Shown: positions 34,057-42,674 of the stretch, one piece after another
Layout: each line of letters starts with the position of its first letter
How positions within the stretch are numbered: position 1 is the first letter of the stretch
Assembly: GCF_003073135.1 (NCBI RefSeq)
Contig: NZ_PGDQ01000008.1
Location: 1-64,000, forward strand
Direction: 5' to 3'
Length of the DNA: 64,000 nucleotides
DNA from: Euzebya rosea
Lineage (GTDB): Bacteria; Actinomycetota; Nitriliruptoria; Euzebyales; Euzebyaceae
Translations under genes and position numbers: made by a program
Notes under the pieces: model-generated
What the model saw: only the letters and a program-made list of their open reading frames with translations
What the model was told of the DNA's origin: nothing
The model's database searches: none

Positions 34057-34727
34057 GCGGTGGCCGTGGCGGGTTCGCTGGTCCGCGCGGGCGCCGACAC
34101 GGTCCGGAAGCCCGTGTACATCAGCAGCACCCCGACGGCGGACAGCACCGGGAACAGGTAGTCCACCGACGAGCCGATCACGCTGGACCCGGCCGCGGCG
34201 ACGGTCGTCCCGACCGCGATCAGCAGGAGCGCCCACTTCTTCATCTTCACGGCGCTGTACACCGAGCCGATGACCACGATCGCGAAGGTGTAGGTCATGG
34301 GGCGCAGCAACGCGTAGGCGGTCGTGCCGGCCAGGACCTCGCTGCCAGCCGGGATGCCGCCCGTCGCCGCCTCCAGCACCGCCGTGTCGTAGGTCGCCGT
34401 GATGGTGAACACGACGTTCCACAGGACCGCCAGGCCGGCGAGGGTCCACCAGATGACCGACCGCTTTCGGTCCAGCAGGTGCAGCTGGCCGATCGCCAGC
34501 AGCGGCACGTTGAGCAGGGCACCGGACAGCCAGTAGATGCCGAAGGTGGGCGCGGACCAGCCGGCGGTCAGGCCGATCAGCACGGCGACGTGACCGAGGC
34601 CGAACAGGAACAGCGAGAACGCCCATGCCAACGCGTGGGCACGGCGACGGTCCCACCACTGCCGGCCCAGCTGGCCTGCGAACGTCCACGCCACGGCGAT
34701 GGCGATGAGGGGGAAGACGGGGTTCAT
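34053..34727 (-). CDS. Polytopic membrane protein of unknown function
   Basis: A 224-residue protein with about seven hydrophobic segments (for example residues 5-18, 32-53, 62-80, 90-110, 140-158, 164-182 and 190-206). A short polar tail carries SAPARTSEPATATA. There are no recognisable catalytic residues. The gene is translationally coupled to the glutaredoxin gene downstream and lies 51 bp after the acyl-CoA ligase gene. The family is not recognised. Confidence 0.65.
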   Translation of the reverse strand: MNPVFPLIAIAVAWTFAGQLGRQWWDRRRAHALAWAFSLFLFGLGHVAVLIGLTAGWSAPTFGIYWLSGALLNVPLLAIGQLHLLDRKRSVIWWTLAGLAVLWNVVFTITATYDTAVLEAATGGIPAGSEVLAGTTAYALLRPMTYTFAIVVIGSVYSAVKMKKWALLLIAVGTTVAAAGSSVIGSSVDYLFPVLSAVGVLLMYTGFRTVSAPARTSEPATATA

Positions 34728-34778
34728 GGCACTCGCGAGGGTACCCGGCGACCCCCCGTCGACGCGATCCCGGGTCGG

Positions 34779-36323
34779 CTACAGGTCGCGGAGCAGCCGA
34801 CGGCGGATCTTGCCGGTCGGCAGGGTCGGCAGGTCGGCGACGAACTCGATCGTCTTCGGCTGCTTGAACCGGGCGACCCGCCGGGCGACGTGGCCCAGCA
34901 GCTCGTCGCCGGTGACCTCGGTGCCCTCGCGACGGACGACGAAGGCCTTGACGGCCTCACCCGTGTAGGGGTGGGGCACGCCGACGACGGCGGCCCGGTC
35001 CACGTCGGGGTGGGACGCGAGCGCTTGCTCGACCTCGACGGGGTAGACGTTGAAGCCGCTGACGATGATGACGTCCTTGGCCCGGTCGACGAGGTACAGC
35101 AGCCCGCCGTCGGTGTAGCCGATGTCCCCGGTGTGCAGCCAGCCGTCGGCGTCCAGCACCTGGGCGGTGGCCTCCGGCGCGTCCCAGTAGCCGCTGAACA
35201 CGTTGTCCCCGCGCACCGCGATCAGCCCCGGGTCACCGGGTGCGGCCTCGTGGTCGTCGTCGAGGATCCGCACCTCGACGCCCTCCAGCGGACGGCCCAC
35301 GCTGCCGGGGACCGCCTCGGGCAGTGCCGCAGAGGAGGCGACGACCGGGGACGCCTCGGCCAGCCCGTACCCCTCGCGGATGTCCAGCGACAGCTCCTCG
35401 GCGCACCTGGCCAGCACCTTCGGGTGCAGCGGTGCGGCACCGGACGTCGCCAGCCTGACCGAGGACAGGTCGACCTCGTCGGCCCCGGGGGTGTTCAGCC
35501 ACGCGACGTACATGGGCGGTGCGCCCACGATGACGGTCACGCCGGTGCGGCTGACCAACGACAGCGCCGAGGACGGCTCGAAGCGCTCCACCAGCTCCAG
35601 CGTGGCGCCGGCCTGGACCGCCATCCCCATGGCCACGTTCAGGGCGTAGCTGTGGAACAGCGGCAACGCGGTGAACACCACGTCGTCGGCGGTCAGGCCC
35701 ATGTTGCTCGCGGTCAGCTGGCGCTGGTTGGCCAGCAGCTGGCCGTGGGTCAGCATCGCCGCCTTCGGCGAGCCGGTCGTCCCGCTGGTGTAGGCCAGCA
35801 ACGCAAGGTCGTCCGGGCCGACCTCGACCCCGCTGGGAGCGTCCTGGGCGTGGCCGGCGCGGGTCTGGCGCCACGACCGCATGCCGCTGTCGACGGGGAC
35901 CGGTTGTGTGGAGTCGGCGACGAAGACGTGCTCGAGCTCCGGCAGGGTGCCGCGGAGCTCGGCGACGGTGTCGGTCCAGGCGCGGCCGACGACGAGCACG
36001 GCGGCCCGGCAGTCGCTCAGCTCGTGGGCGATCTCGGGTGCGGTCAGGCCGGTGTTGATGGGCACGACCGCTGCCCCCGCGCGCCACGCGCCGTAGCAGG
36101 TCACGACGAAGGACACGCGGTTGCCCAGCATCAGCGCCACACGGTCGCCACGCCCGACCCCGTTGGCCGCCAGCGCCGCGGCGGCCTGGTCGACCAGCGC
36201 GTCGAGCTCGCCGTAGGTCACCTCGTCCTCGCCGGAGCGCAGGGCCAGGTTGTCGCCGTGGCGGTCGGCGACGGCGCGCAGCCCGTCGTGGAGGGTGGGG
36301 GGAGTCGGTGTCGTGTGCTGCAT
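34779..36323 (-). CDS. AMP-forming acyl-CoA ligase
   Basis: A 514-residue adenylate-forming enzyme that activates a carboxylic acid with ATP and joins it to CoA. The P-loop motif A3 is YTSGTTGSPKAAML, the A5 motif is EGYGLAEASP, the hinge region holds YLVDRAKDVIIVSGFNVYP, and the catalytic lysine is in LPTGKIRRRLL at the C-terminus. It fits the long/medium-chain fatty acid ligase group. ATG 36323 is divergent from the isomerase gene at 36441. The chain-length preference is unknown. Confidence 0.92.
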   Translation of the reverse strand: MQHTTPTPPTLHDGLRAVADRHGDNLALRSGEDEVTYGELDALVDQAAAALAANGVGRGDRVALMLGNRVSFVVTCYGAWRAGAAVVPINTGLTAPEIAHELSDCRAAVLVVGRAWTDTVAELRGTLPELEHVFVADSTQPVPVDSGMRSWRQTRAGHAQDAPSGVEVGPDDLALLAYTSGTTGSPKAAMLTHGQLLANQRQLTASNMGLTADDVVFTALPLFHSYALNVAMGMAVQAGATLELVERFEPSSALSLVSRTGVTVIVGAPPMYVAWLNTPGADEVDLSSVRLATSGAAPLHPKVLARCAEELSLDIREGYGLAEASPVVASSAALPEAVPGSVGRPLEGVEVRILDDDHEAAPGDPGLIAVRGDNVFSGYWDAPEATAQVLDADGWLHTGDIGYTDGGLLYLVDRAKDVIIVSGFNVYPVEVEQALASHPDVDRAAVVGVPHPYTGEAVKAFVVRREGTEVTGDELLGHVARRVARFKQPKTIEFVADLPTLPTGKIRRRLLRDL

Positions 36324-36440
36324 GGTGCCTCGTGATCACGCGGAGAAGGAGATCGACGTCATCGAGCCTTCACCAACGGTCAACGTCTGCGTGACCTGAC
36401 CGGGTCGGATCGTGCCACGACGCCGATATCCTTGCCGACG

Positions 36441-37250
36441 ATGGCTTCCGCCTCGCCCACGTCCCGTCCCAGGATCCTTGCCGCCACGGGTCCGCTGTTC
36501 ATGACGCCGCTCGACTACGTCATGGACGCCATCGCCGACGCCGGGTACGGGGCGGTCGAGGTGATGGTCGGACAGAACGCCGACACCCAGGACCCCGAAC
36601 GCATCGTGGCGTGCGCCGAGCAGGCCGGCCTGTCGGTCCCGGCGATCCACGGCCCCTTCCTGCTGCTGCTGCGCAACGTGCTGGGCACCGCCTACGCCGG
36701 GAAGGCGGCGATGTCGATGGAGATCGCCGCCGCCGTCGGGGCCGAGGTCATGGTCGCCCACGCCCCGTTCCGCTGGGAGCGCCGGTCCCGCCGGTTCCTG
36801 GAGGAGGAGATCCTCCCGATGGAGGAGGCGTCGGGCGTGACCTTCGGCATGGAGAACCTGTTCCCGGTCGCCGGCCGGTCCTTCTCCAGCGTGATCACGA
36901 CCGAGGACATGGACGCGTTCGACCACGTCGTGATGGACACCAGCCACTGTGCGGTCGCCGGCATCGACATCTTCGAGATGTGGCGGGCCCTCAGGCACAA
37001 GATCGTCCACCTGCACGTGGCCGACAACTTCGGCAACGGCAAGGACTCCCACGCCCCCATCGGCGCCGGCATCCTGCCCCTGGAGGCGTTCCTCGCCGAG
37101 GTCGGCGCGTCCGGCTGGAACGGCACGATCACCCTCGAGCTGGACTGCCGTTCCTACCTGGACACGCGGGACTCCCTCGTGCAGTTCCTGGCTCGTGAGC
37201 GCGTCAAGTGCGAGCAGGCGCTGGCCGGAGACCTCGTCGGCGCCGGCTGA
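36441..37250 (+). CDS. Sugar phosphate isomerase/epimerase-type TIM barrel protein
   Basis: A 269-residue AP-endonuclease-2-like barrel. Candidate metal-binding stretches are VPAIHGPFLLLL, VAHAPFRWE, FGMENLFPV, VMDTSHCAVAG, HLHVADNF and ITLELDC, in the family order. It differs from the barrel enzyme at 13435. ATG 36441 is preferred to TTG 36432. It is a single gene divergent from the acyl-CoA ligase. The role, sugar isomerase or phosphodiesterase-like, is undetermined. Confidence 0.78.
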   Translation: MASASPTSRPRILAATGPLFMTPLDYVMDAIADAGYGAVEVMVGQNADTQDPERIVACAEQAGLSVPAIHGPFLLLLRNVLGTAYAGKAAMSMEIAAAVGAEVMVAHAPFRWERRSRRFLEEEILPMEEASGVTFGMENLFPVAGRSFSSVITTEDMDAFDHVVMDTSHCAVAGIDIFEMWRALRHKIVHLHVADNFGNGKDSHAPIGAGILPLEAFLAEVGASGWNGTITLELDCRSYLDTRDSLVQFLARERVKCEQALAGDLVGAG

Positions 37251-37272
37251 CCGGGGCCGCCCGACCCGCACC

Positions 37273-37308
37273 CGTCACCCGACCAGCACGCCGTCACCCG
37301 ACCAGCAC
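37273..37308. repeat. 17-bp repeat over the FAD-oxidase stop codon
   Basis: CGTCACCCGACCAGCAC occurs at 37273-37289 and 37292-37308. The second copy includes the stop codon of the minus-strand FAD-linked oxidase gene (37294-37296). This is another spacer containing a copied gene end. Confidence 0.8.
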
Positions 37309-38898
37309 CCCGGGGTTCATGATGCCCGTGGGGTCGGTGACGGCCTTGACGGCACCGAGGGCGGTGGCGAACAGCTCGGGACGCTGGCGGTCGTACCACG
37401 GGCGGTGGTCACGGCCGACGGCGTGGTGGTGAGTGATCGTGCCACCCTCGGCGAGGAGGACCTCCGAGGCGGCCTGCTTGACCTCGGCCCACTGCGCGGC
37501 CCGGGCGCCGCGACGGCCGGGGGCGATGACGGTGAAGTAGGGGGCGGCGCCGTCGGGGTAGGCGTGGGTGATCCGGCAGGTCACGATGCCCTGTCCGCAG
37601 ACCTCCTCCACCGCTGCGGTGGTCGCGGCCCGCACCCGCTCGACGAGGTCGCCGAGGCGGTCCCAGGTCGCGGCCGACTCGAACGTCTCGATGACCATGC
37701 CGTGGTCGACGAGGGCGTCCCGCAGGTACGGGGCCCGCAGGAACGACTGCTTCCACGCATCCGACGCGTCGCCGCCGTCTGCTGACAGCTGGCGACCACG
37801 GATGCGGACCGTGCCGACCTCTCCGCCGTGGTCGGCCAGCAGCTCGGCCATCGCGGCCAGGTCGGCGTCGACGGGGACCGTCGGGGACTCCGCCCCGACG
37901 ACCATGACGGCCCGCGAGCCGTCGCCGGCACCGCTCAGGTAGGCCTCCCCCGGGTCGAGCACCCGGCAGTTGGCCGGGTCGAGGCCGGACTGGACGAGGG
38001 ATCGCAGGGCGCCGAGCGCCTCGCCGAAGCCGTCGAAGGTGACCGACATCCCGCCGCGGTGCACCGGCTGGTCCTGCACCCTGACCCACGCCGACGTGAT
38101 CACGCCGAGCGCGCCCTCCGACCCGAGCAGCACACGGTCGGGGCTGGGGCCCGCGCCGGACCCCGGCAGCCGACGGGAGGACCAACGACCGCTGGGGGTG
38201 ACCGCGTCGACGGACTCCACGAGGTCGTCGATGTGGGTCAGCCGGGTGGCGTAGTGCCCACCGGCCCGCGTCGCGACCCAGCCCCCGAGCGTCGACATCT
38301 CGAAGGACTGCGGGAAGAACCGCATGGTCAGGTCGTGCGGCCGCAGCTGGGACTCGAGGCCGGGGCCGGTTGCGCCGGCCTGGACGAGGGCGGCACGGCT
38401 GGCGGTGTCGACCTCCAGCACCCGGTCCATCGTCCGGGTCTGCAGGGCCACGACCGGACCGTCGACCCCGCCGGCCGTCACCCCGCCGACGACGGACGTG
38501 CCACCACCGAAGGGGATGCACGCGATCCCGGCGTCAGCACACCAGCCGAGCACCGCCTCGACCTCGTCGGGGGTGCGGGGCCTCGCCACGACGTCGGGGC
38601 CGTGCCGGACACCCGTCTCGCGAAGGGCGACCATGTCGGTGAAGGAACGGCCGACGGCGTGGAGCAGCCGGTCCTCGGCGCCGCTGCTGACCAGGTGGGC
38701 CAGCGCGTCGGGAGGCCCGACCCGCGGGTCCTGCAGCTCGTGGCGTGCGCCCGGGGTCTGCCAGATCGCCTCCTCACCGAACCGCTGGGCCAGCATCAGC
38801 CCCACGGCGCTGCGCTCCGGATCGGCCAGGGCGTCCCCGACCGTGCCCCATGCCGTTGGGTCCCGGGGCGAGGGAGTTGGCAAGGACTCGTCGGTCAC
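37294..38898 (-). CDS. FAD-linked oxidase, alkyl-DHAP-synthase-like
   Basis: A 534-residue enzyme with a PCMH-type FAD-binding domain: ARPRTPDEVEAVLGWC, FGGGTSVVGGVTAGG, and FFPQSFEMSTLGGWVATRAGGHYATR. The C-terminal cap carries TITHHHAVGRDHRPW, as in alkyldihydroxyacetonephosphate synthase (AGPS), where the HHH region contacts the substrate. It could make an ether-lipid precursor or act as a D-2-hydroxyacid dehydrogenase. GTG 38898 follows a good GGAG site; the upstream open frame lacks family similarity. An acyl-CoA ligase lies nearby but is separated by an isomerase gene on the other strand. Confidence 0.83.
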   Translation of the reverse strand: MTDESLPTPSPRDPTAWGTVGDALADPERSAVGLMLAQRFGEEAIWQTPGARHELQDPRVGPPDALAHLVSSGAEDRLLHAVGRSFTDMVALRETGVRHGPDVVARPRTPDEVEAVLGWCADAGIACIPFGGGTSVVGGVTAGGVDGPVVALQTRTMDRVLEVDTASRAALVQAGATGPGLESQLRPHDLTMRFFPQSFEMSTLGGWVATRAGGHYATRLTHIDDLVESVDAVTPSGRWSSRRLPGSGAGPSPDRVLLGSEGALGVITSAWVRVQDQPVHRGGMSVTFDGFGEALGALRSLVQSGLDPANCRVLDPGEAYLSGAGDGSRAVMVVGAESPTVPVDADLAAMAELLADHGGEVGTVRIRGRQLSADGGDASDAWKQSFLRAPYLRDALVDHGMVIETFESAATWDRLGDLVERVRAATTAAVEEVCGQGIVTCRITHAYPDGAAPYFTVIAPGRRGARAAQWAEVKQAASEVLLAEGGTITHHHAVGRDHRPWYDRQRPELFATALGAVKAVTDPTGIMNPGVLVG

Positions 38899-38955
38899 GG
38901 CAGGCTCCTGTGCAGGATTCGGTTGGGTCGACGGCGAACTGAAAGGGCACAACGC

Positions 38956-39045
38956 ATGCGTCCCGGGACCATGATCACCATCGCGATCCTCTTGATCACG
39001 ATCATCGCAGCCCTCGTCGTCCAGCTCTCGATGGCCCAGGTGTAG
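38956..39045 (+). CDS. 29-residue single-pass membrane peptide
   Basis: ATG 38956 follows AAAGGG with an 8-base gap. The peptide is one hydrophobic helix (ITIAILLITIIAALVVQL) with a short basic N-terminus (MRPGTM). It ends 31 bp before the ECF sigma factor gene and is probably on the same transcript. Between them CCCGC (39054-39058) and GCGGG (39065-39069) form a small stem around the weak sigma ribosome site. It may be a genuine small protein or a leader that controls sigma translation. The start context and composition are the only evidence. Confidence 0.5.
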   Translation: MRPGTMITIAILLITIIAALVVQLSMAQV

Positions 39046-39076
39046 GTGAGGAACCCGCGCTCGTGCGGGAACGTCC

Positions 39077-39697
39077 ATGCTCAGCGCCTCCGCCTTCCAC
39101 ACCGTCGCCACGTCCGTGGCGCAGCCCGGCCTGCGCCCGGTCGACCCGGAGGTCGTCCGGCTGGTCGAGGAGGCCCAGGGTGGGTCGTCGGCGGCCTTCG
39201 CCGCGCTCTACGACCGCTACGTCGACCGGGTGTACGCCTTCGTGTATCGCCGGGTCGGTGACCGCCATCTCGCCGAGGACCTGACCGGCGACGTCTTCAC
39301 CCGAGCCCTGCGCCGGATAGACACCTACCGGTATACCGGTGCGGATCCGATCGCCTGGTTGCTGACGATCGCCCGCAACCGAGTCCACGACCACTACAAG
39401 AGCGCCAGGTTCCGCCTGGAGCAGGCCCAGCCCGACGCCGGGGTCACCGAGATCGACCTGTCGTCGGCCCCCGAGCGCGACGCCGAGCGGGCAGCGGTTG
39501 TGGCCGAGGTCCAGGCGGCCCTGACGAAGCTCAAGCCCGACCACGCCGAGGTGCTGCACCTGCGGTTCGTCGAGGACCTGTCGGTCGCGGAGGCCGCGGA
39601 GATCCTGGGGCGCCGGGTCGGGGCCGTCCGTGCGCTGCAGCACCGGGCGCTCAAGGCGCTCGCAACGCTCGTCGACGTCGAGGCGGTGGCCGGATGA
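39077..39697 (+). CDS. ECF sigma factor, BldN type
   Basis: A 206-residue sigma factor with region 2 (FAALYDRYVDRVYAFVYRRV, AEDLTGDVFTRAL, AWLLTIARNRVHDHYKS) and region 4 (LKPDHAEVLHLRFVEDLSVAEAAEILG). The ARFRLE stretch after region 2 is typical of BldN, the Streptomyces developmental sigma factor. A 25-residue N-terminal extension precedes region 2, much shorter than the BldN pro-sequence. The partner gene downstream encodes a DUF5667 membrane protein, the expected anti-sigma arrangement. A BldN-like promoter precedes that gene. Confidence 0.88.
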   Translation: MLSASAFHTVATSVAQPGLRPVDPEVVRLVEEAQGGSSAAFAALYDRYVDRVYAFVYRRVGDRHLAEDLTGDVFTRALRRIDTYRYTGADPIAWLLTIARNRVHDHYKSARFRLEQAQPDAGVTEIDLSSAPERDAERAAVVAEVQAALTKLKPDHAEVLHLRFVEDLSVAEAAEILGRRVGAVRALQHRALKALATLVDVEAVAG

Positions 39698-39738
39698 CCG
39701 GCGGGCGCGGCGCGTCTGACACGGCCGTCAACTTTTTC

Positions 39739-39766
39739 CGTCACGCCGACGGGCACCGGTCGTTGA
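39739..39766 (+). promoter_or_regulatory. Possible BldN-type ECF promoter
   Basis: CGTCAC (39739-39744), 16 bp, then CGTTGA (39761-39766) matches the Streptomyces BldN consensus as I recall it (CGTAAC, 16 bp, CGTTGA) with one mismatch. It lies just before the DUF5667 gene. The start site would fall about 10 bp before ATG 39783, leaving an almost leaderless transcript. The site would let the sigma factor drive its own regulator. Confidence 0.45.
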
Positions 39767-39782
39767 AGAGGGTGGTGACGAC

Positions 39783-41027
39783 ATGAGACATGCGGATCTG
39801 CTGGAGCGACTGCTGGAGGGCGATGCCCTCCCGCAGGGCTCGCGCGTCGGCGACGACGTCCCGGCGGAGCTCGATCGGCTGGCCATGCTGGCCGACCTCG
39901 TGAGCCACACCGCCGAACCCGAACCCGTGGCGATGCGACCCGAGGCGCGGGCGGACCTGCGGACCACGCTGATCCGCGAGGCGAACCTCCGAGCGGCCGC
40001 ACCGCCGCCGTTGTTGACCCGCATCCGCGAGACCGTGACCGCGACGACCGAACGCTGGGCGTACTCCTCCAGGGCCGCCGTGGCCGGTGGGACCGCCGCG
40101 ATGGTCCTCTCCACTGGAGGCGTTGCCGCCGCCACCAGCGGGTCCCTCCCCGGGGACCTCTTCTACGACCTGAAGCTGGCCGCCGAGGACGTGGCCCTGT
40201 CCTTCGCCGACGCCGGGGTGTCCAGGGGCGAGGGGCTGCTCGGACAGGCCACGACCCGCGTGGAGGAGGCCCACACCGCCGCGGAACGCCAGCAGACGGT
40301 CGCCGCAGCCGCCGGGCTGCGCCTGGCCGACGACCACACGCGCGACGGGGCCCAGGAGTACCTGGCGACCTACCTCGACACGGGCGACACCGAGGTGCTG
40401 CAGGCCCTCGGTGACTGGGTCGTGACGACCAACCGCCAGCTGGACCTGCTGCCACCGGTCCAGGGCGACGCCGCGGCGGCGCTGGAGGACCTGCGCACGT
40501 CGCTGAACCGCATCGGCCAGCGCATCGAGGTCCTGGTGACGGGGGCCTGCACCTCATGCGCCCTCGGGGTGCACGACAACCCTGCTGCCGACCCGTCGAT
40601 CTCGCGCGGGACCCAGGCCGACGGCACCCCGCCGACGCCACCCAGCCAGTCGCCCCTCGACCTGACGTTCATCCCCCCGGCGGACCAGCCCTTCCAGGCG
40701 TGTCCCTGCGTGCCGGCCGCCCCTCCGGGTGCTGCGACACCGCCACCGGCCGCGCCGGCGCCGACCGGGTCCACTCCTCCCGACGAACGCGATCCCGTCC
40801 CGGGTGACGGCGGCACGCCGCCGTCGCGCGATCCGTCCCCGGGTGGACCGCCCGAGCCGGAGCCGGAACCGGCCCCGTTCCCGCTGCCCGACACCGGTCC
40901 CGTCGAGGAGCAGGTCCCGGACCCGGTGCGGGAGGCGATCGAGGAGCTCATCGACGGCTTGCCCGACGATCCGGGGAGCGCCCCGTCGTCGGCGCCGATG
41001 GACGTCGACGAGCTGCCCGGGTCCTGA
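39783..41027 (+). CDS. DUF5667 membrane protein, likely anti-sigma partner (RsbN-like)
   Basis: A 414-residue protein. The acidic, helical N-terminal 75 residues are probably cytoplasmic. One transmembrane segment lies at about 102-120 (AAVAGGTAAMVLSTGGVAAA), followed by the DUF5667 hallmark SLPGDLFYDLKLAAEDV. A long extracytoplasmic part has coiled helices, CTSCALG and ACPCVP cysteine pairs, and a Pro/Glu/Asp-rich C-terminal third. Position after the BldN-type sigma and the topology suggest it holds the sigma factor at the membrane, as RsbN does for BldN. Direct binding is inferred. Confidence 0.75.
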   Translation: MRHADLLERLLEGDALPQGSRVGDDVPAELDRLAMLADLVSHTAEPEPVAMRPEARADLRTTLIREANLRAAAPPPLLTRIRETVTATTERWAYSSRAAVAGGTAAMVLSTGGVAAATSGSLPGDLFYDLKLAAEDVALSFADAGVSRGEGLLGQATTRVEEAHTAAERQQTVAAAAGLRLADDHTRDGAQEYLATYLDTGDTEVLQALGDWVVTTNRQLDLLPPVQGDAAAALEDLRTSLNRIGQRIEVLVTGACTSCALGVHDNPAADPSISRGTQADGTPPTPPSQSPLDLTFIPPADQPFQACPCVPAAPPGAATPPPAAPAPTGSTPPDERDPVPGDGGTPPSRDPSPGGPPEPEPEPAPFPLPDTGPVEEQVPDPVREAIEELIDGLPDDPGSAPSSAPMDVDELPGS

Positions 41028-41039
41028 CCGCGTCGACGT

Positions 41040-41084
41040 CGTCAGTCGTGAGTCGTCAGTCGTGAGTCCCCAGTCGTCAGTCGT
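41040..41084. repeat. AGTCGT-rich repeats over the xseB stop codon
   Basis: CGTCAGTCGTGAGT occurs twice head to tail, followed by related AGTCGTC units that run into the stop codon of xseB (41077-41079) and its final codons. The array fills the spacer between the convergent DUF5667 and xseB genes. Confidence 0.7.
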
Positions 41085-41319
41085 CGGGGTCGGCCAGCAG
41101 CTCGGTGATGGTGACCTCGGCGCTGCGCAGCCGACCGCGACACCAGGTGATCAGCTCGCGGGCGCGAGCGACGCGGGAGGACAGCTCGTCGACGTCGACG
41201 TCGTCGGCCTCCAGCGCCTCGAGGATCGTCTCGAGCTCCTGCTCGGCGTCGGCGTAGCTGTCGGGTTCGGGCCCCTCCAGCGCTGACGCGGTCGGCTCGG
41301 TGGTCGGTTCAGCGGTCAT
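41077..41319 (-). CDS. xseB: Exodeoxyribonuclease VII small subunit
   Basis: An 80-residue protein whose central helices (YADAEQELETILEALEADDVDVDELSS, then RARELITWCRGRL) match the Exo VII small subunit. It assembles several copies on each XseA to make the single-strand-specific exonuclease of mismatch and damage repair. It starts at ATG 41319 and overlaps the end of xseA by 11 bp, the usual operon order. An acidic N-terminal extension of about 20 residues is extra. Its last codons are repeated beyond the stop. Confidence 0.9.
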   Translation of the reverse strand: MTAEPTTEPTASALEGPEPDSYADAEQELETILEALEADDVDVDELSSRVARARELITWCRGRLRSAEVTITELLADPDD

Positions 41320-42604
41320 CGGTGTGGATCACCTCCGAGGTGATGGTGCCCCCGCGGGTGCGGGTGCGCAGGACGGTGCCGGCGGGAACGGGCCCGGTGA
41401 CCAGGCCCCCGTCGTCGGCCCGCGTGGTGACGGTCCAGCCCCGTTCGATGAGGCGGTCGGGGTCGGCCAGGGTGACCAGGCGTTCGGCCCGGTCGAGCCG
41501 GTCGGCGCGGTGAGCCAGCGCCCTGGGTGCGTCGCGCTGCAGCCGGTCGGCGCGGTCCTGCAGGGCACCCAGCCGTTGGTTGGTGACCCGGGTGGCCGCC
41601 TGCTGCAGCCGTCGCTGGTGGGCGTCCACGCGGCCATGGGCACCCCGCAGCGCGGTCCGTGCCGCAGCGGTTCGGCGGGCGGCCGTCGACAGCGCACGGT
41701 CGGCGCGGTCCAGGCGGCGACGGGCCCGGTCGCGGACGTCGGTCCAGACCTGCTCGGTGTCGTCGGCCGCCGCTCGCACGGTGGCGACCACCCCCTGGGC
41801 CAGGGCCGTGGGGGTCTTGTGCGCGCGGGCGGCCACCAGCTCGGCGACGGGTTGGTCCAGGTGGTGGCCGATACCGGTCCAGACGGGAGTGGGGCACTCG
41901 GCGATGCCACGTGCGACGTCGGCGTGGTCGAAGGTCATCAGGTCGACCTCCGCGCCGCCCCCGCGGGTCAGCAGGACCAGGTCGATGTCGGACCGGGCGG
42001 ACAGGGTGCGGAGCGCCCCGACGATCTGCGGCGGGGCGTCGGGCCCCTGCACGCGGGTGGAGACCAGGTGCAGCCGGAAGGGCAGGCCGCTGGCCCGCAG
42101 CTCCTCCACCAGGTCGTGGAAGGCCTGGGACCCGCCGCTTGTGATCAGCCCGAGCGACAGCGGCACCCGGGGCGTGGGCAGCCGGCCGTTGCGGTCGAAG
42201 GACCCGTCGGCCTGCATGGCGGCCAGCAGGTCACGACGGGCGAGCGCCAGCGCCCCGGCGGTGTGGGAGGGGTCGATGTCGGCCAGGGACAACGACAGCC
42301 GGCCACCCCTCACCCAGAACTGCAGGTTGGCCTTGATGCGGATCTCCAGGCCGTCCTCCAGGGGCTGGCCGACCGCGGCGAGACGCCGGTCGACCAGGCG
42401 TCCCTTGGAGGCGGGCATGGAGACGTTGAGCTGCGCCACGACCTGCCCGTCCTCGGTGGTGTGCACGAGGTCGAACCACACGCCCTTGCCCTGCCGCTTC
42501 AGGCCCGAGACCTCGCCACGGACCCAGAACTGCCGGTCCCAGACATCGGTGACCTGCCGCTCGATGTGCTCGGCGACCTGCAGGACCGTGAACGTCGTGA
42601 CCAT
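41309..42604 (-). CDS. xseA: Exodeoxyribonuclease VII large subunit
   Basis: A 431-residue catalytic subunit. The N-terminal OB domain holds FWVRGEVSGLKRQGKGVWFDLV, and the catalytic region has GLITSGGSQAFHDLVEEL, DLVLLTRGGGAEVDL and PVWTGIGHHLDQPVAELVAA. A long Arg/Ala-rich coiled coil (about 270-370) carries the small subunits, followed by a C-terminal strand domain. ATG 42604 is used; a TTG nine bases upstream is also possible. The enzyme degrades single-stranded DNA from both ends in the cytosol. Confidence 0.95.
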   Translation of the reverse strand: MVTTFTVLQVAEHIERQVTDVWDRQFWVRGEVSGLKRQGKGVWFDLVHTTEDGQVVAQLNVSMPASKGRLVDRRLAAVGQPLEDGLEIRIKANLQFWVRGGRLSLSLADIDPSHTAGALALARRDLLAAMQADGSFDRNGRLPTPRVPLSLGLITSGGSQAFHDLVEELRASGLPFRLHLVSTRVQGPDAPPQIVGALRTLSARSDIDLVLLTRGGGAEVDLMTFDHADVARGIAECPTPVWTGIGHHLDQPVAELVAARAHKTPTALAQGVVATVRAAADDTEQVWTDVRDRARRRLDRADRALSTAARRTAAARTALRGAHGRVDAHQRRLQQAATRVTNQRLGALQDRADRLQRDAPRALAHRADRLDRAERLVTLADPDRLIERGWTVTTRADDGGLVTGPVPAGTVLRTRTRGGTITSEVIHTDDR

Positions 42605-42674
42605 GGGGGTCAACAGTGTGCCCGCCGGGTGCGACGCTGCCGGACGCGACGGCCGACGGGCACCAGCCGGTCGA

